Positions 61,401 to 64,000 of a stretch of DNA of 64,000 bases are shown one piece after another. The position numbers and the translations under genes were made by a program. How positions within the stretch are numbered: position 1 is the first letter of the stretch; each line of letters opens with the position of its first letter. Origin of the DNA: Paragonimus skrjabini miyazakii (Eukaryota > Platyhelminthes > Trematoda > Plagiorchiida > Troglotrematidae). The notes below the pieces were generated by a model. That model saw nothing but the letters and a program-made list of their open reading frames with translations, had not been told where the DNA came from and did no database searches. The stretch lies in NCBI GenBank assembly GCA_014338405.1, contig JTDE01000965.1, forward strand, positions 115,729 through 179,728. The letters run 5' to 3'.

Positions 61401-64000
61401 CTGGTTCTAATCTAGTCGAATACTTGATTTTTCACAATCTGGTCTCTTCTCAGTGTAACATCCTTTTGAACCCTCTCTTTTCTCTCCGCCTACTCTTTTT
61501 CTGTGAGTAATGTGTCTGGTAACAAAATTAGTTCGGTTTGGAGATAGATTTTGCCACCACCATGAATTTGAGCATTTTTACATATGTTCAACCACTGACT
61601 GCCGAAAACGCCTCCAAGACATTTTGAATGTAAAAGAAGTTCTATATTGATTTTATGTCTGTTCATACGCACTTACTGACATCTATATGGTTTCTACTAT
61701 GGAAACAGCGCCGAGCTCATGTGCGGTCGTTATCATTTTGCCTTGACTTCTGTAGCTGTTCTGTAACATGGAACTCCGTTTGTGAGTAGCGTAGTACGAC
61801 CGATACGCGCACTCGCTAGAGGGGAGATCTCAACGCCATAAAGACGGGGAACTAGAATCGACTATTGGGAATGTGTACATGCACTATGTACGACGTGTGA
61901 CCACAGCGAATAACAGTGCAATGTTGCAAAACGAATGCGTTTATACGTCAACCATGCAAAATAGTGTTTGTTTTCGTTGCTTCACGTTTTCATACACCTT
62001 GTAATGGATATCGTGCAATGAATAAACAACTTCCCGGCCAAGTGTTTTTTGTTGGCACAACTAAGTTGTCTCTGAAATAAACGCATAGAAGGTGTTGAAA
62101 TCCACAGCTATGTAAGTTAATGGAATTTACTTTTTTTTACATTGTCCTCTTAGAATCTTTCTTGGCGCATCTAGAAATCAGTTTTCCAGAAGAGTCATGG
62201 CTTACAAGCTTTGATGTGAAGAAGCAGATTTTTCACTCATTTATGCTAGTTAACATAGTTTGTGAAAACTATTACATAGGACTTGCGTGTAAGCAGTCTT
62301 CACTACTACAGTCCGTCCACCCAGGTGAGCAAAGAGAACATTCGGAATGTTTCCGTTGAAAACATTTTATACAACATTGTTGGCTAATGAACTTGTAAGT
62401 TTTCCATGGTTCATCTGAGGGACAACGGATCACTAAAAACCGCAATCGGTTCTTTAAAATACTGCGTTTTGGATTACTTCTGAATCCATCTGTTATCTGA
62501 TAGTGTGTCGGAACATGATTTGTGCTTGGTGGTCTCACTTCAGAGCAGATTTGTTTATTCGCCATGTATCCAAGTGTTTGAAAATAAATGGTCTGATATG
62601 CATCGTTAACAGGCCATCTTGCTTTTTATCAAAGGGAACTTATGGGATTATAAATTGGGCGTACATTTTGAACGTTGCTCTGGCTCAAATTTCCTTTAGT
62701 CTCATTGAACTATTTGAACTATTATTACACTATAAAACATTACAAATATCCGTAGTACACTAAGCATCTTGTTTTCAGCTTTAGACAAAGTAAGTCAGGC
62801 TAACTTTTGAATAGACGGTGATGCTTACTAATTGCATACTACACATTCAACTGGACTAAACCTTGATAGTGCCGTTTAATTCCAGCATTAAACGCACGAG
62901 AACTCTCATCGAAGAAGACTATCCTGTGATTAATTTGGTGGATTTAATCCAGAATGAATGGAAGAAAGGACCCAAACGTAAAATTTCTGGGCTGTGTGGA
63001 CAACCTCGTGTTTTTTTTGCGTAATAAACATGTTATGATTCTTAGTATTATATTGCATTCATACAAATCTCAGCTGCTTCATATTTGAATCTATTTACCC
63101 TACGTGTGCTACTGACGTGTCAGTTATGGGAAATTCGTCAATAATAGGGTCAGTAGAAACAATCAGTTGATCGACTCACATCAGTGGCATTGACAAATAC
63201 ATAGGTCCGTTCACGTCTTCCTTTAAGTGAACTAACATCTGGTGTAGTATGCTCAAATTCCATGCATCCATATAACATTTCTGGGCTACCAACTTTCCCC
63301 CAGTTGCCATTTGAAGAGGTATACTACTGTTGAAGTAATTACAGCTAGTTTGATGTAAGCATTTATTTCTACGGTAAGTGTCGGAGATCTTCCTAGCACA
63401 TCAGGTCACATAATCTGATTGAACAGTCGAATTATCCAGGTTAGGTTTGTTTCGACCCGACAGTTTTAATACACCTGAGTGCTTGAGAGTACAAACCATG
63501 AACTGTGAGATAGCTATCAACGTTTATTGAAAAGGCTAAGATGAAGTGTCAGTTTTGTTCTGGTAACGATCGATTCAGACAGTTTGTATTAACTTACTGT
63601 CAATCAATTATTCATGGTTCAAGGAAGTGAAGTAAAACTGATAACTTGGAAAAAAGATGTGTACAGGTGATCAAAACTTGGTTTGAAATAGGTTTGCGCT
63701 GTACGCACGCTAGAAATTTTGCGACTGGGGTATATTTTGCCTTAGATCTATCAATGTTTAGAGCTAACTAATTACATTGTATAAGACTGTTCTGGTTTAC
63801 ACATATATATATGCCTGTGTGTATATACGTATCATTTATGAAACATTCTGTATTGTTCTGACTTATCGTTTTCGATGTGATTTCAACCACTTGACGATTA
63901 GCCTGTATCCTGTGTCTAGGACGTTCTGTTATTGATTTTACTGGATCATTTTCGGAGATACAACAGGAAATTATTAAAATTTATTAGGACTGATAATATT
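58403..64000. other. Unassigned DNA at the right end
   Basis: No identifiable gene. A hydrophobic 124-codon frame at 59550-59924 begins at a TTG and has no domain. A tRNA-like sequence lies at 61341-61420 and short TA/GT tracts lie near 63800. Any distal regulatory element or non-coding RNA here is not recognisable from one sequence. Confidence 0.5.
61341..61420 (+). repeat. tRNA-like pseudogene or SINE head
   Basis: tggctcaaccggtagagcg (61351-61369) is an excellent D-arm/A-box match, with ggctc pairing gagc. ggttctaatct (61403-61413) is a B-box-like T arm with weak wobble pairing. The anticodon stem does not pair well and the acceptor ends do not match, so it is unlikely to be a functional tRNA. 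It is unrelated in sequence to the SINE family elsewhere in the window. Confidence 0.45.

Noticed and set aside
1..64000. Possible CRISPR arrays, operons, phage or plasmid features
   Set aside because: None of these is present; splice signals, large introns and SINEs show eukaryotic DNA.

Overview
This window is animal (metazoan) genomic DNA. It is A+T-rich, shows no operon structure or dense ORFs, has introns of up to 9.7 kb with GT...AG borders, carries tRNA-derived short interspersed repeats on both strands, and contains one 100-base assembly gap. A long homeoprotein with low-complexity flanks, large introns and tRNA-type SINEs fit a parasitic flatworm, most likely a trematode. That placement is inference; no marker in the window proves it.

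The one gene I can identify securely is a Distal-less/Dlx homeobox gene on the + strand. It has four coding exons: 17301-18489, 28190-28431, 35731-35844 and 36051-37229. The splice phases agree at every junction and the predicted protein is 907 residues. The homeodomain is residues 434-493 and is split between its positions 44 and 45 by intron 2, which is the known Dlx intron position. The protein is about three times the usual Dlx length because exons 1 and 4 encode long Ser/Thr/Pro/Gln-rich arms.

Region by region: 1-17300 is upstream non-coding DNA with two degenerate SINE copies, the gap, and CCAAT motifs just before the Dlx start. 17301-37229 is the Dlx gene. Intron 1 holds a SINE, a TA microsatellite and a CpG-rich patch with a hairpin. 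Intron 2 holds a SINE and a CpG-rich stretch with a TATA-like box and an initiator-like element. 37230-64000 has no gene I can identify with certainty, but it has SINE copies, other tRNA-like sequences, microsatellites and a set of candidate exons.

The most interesting of these candidates are at 54802-55010 and 55708-55897 (+). They join in phase across a GTAAGT donor and read like the last two transmembrane helices, helix 8 and Ser/Thr-rich tail of a G-protein-coupled receptor. Further phase-compatible open segments lie at 57197-57385 and 58152-58402, and a possible helix-3-like exon at 48535-48689. These are hypotheses from reading frames and splice signals and need transcript evidence.
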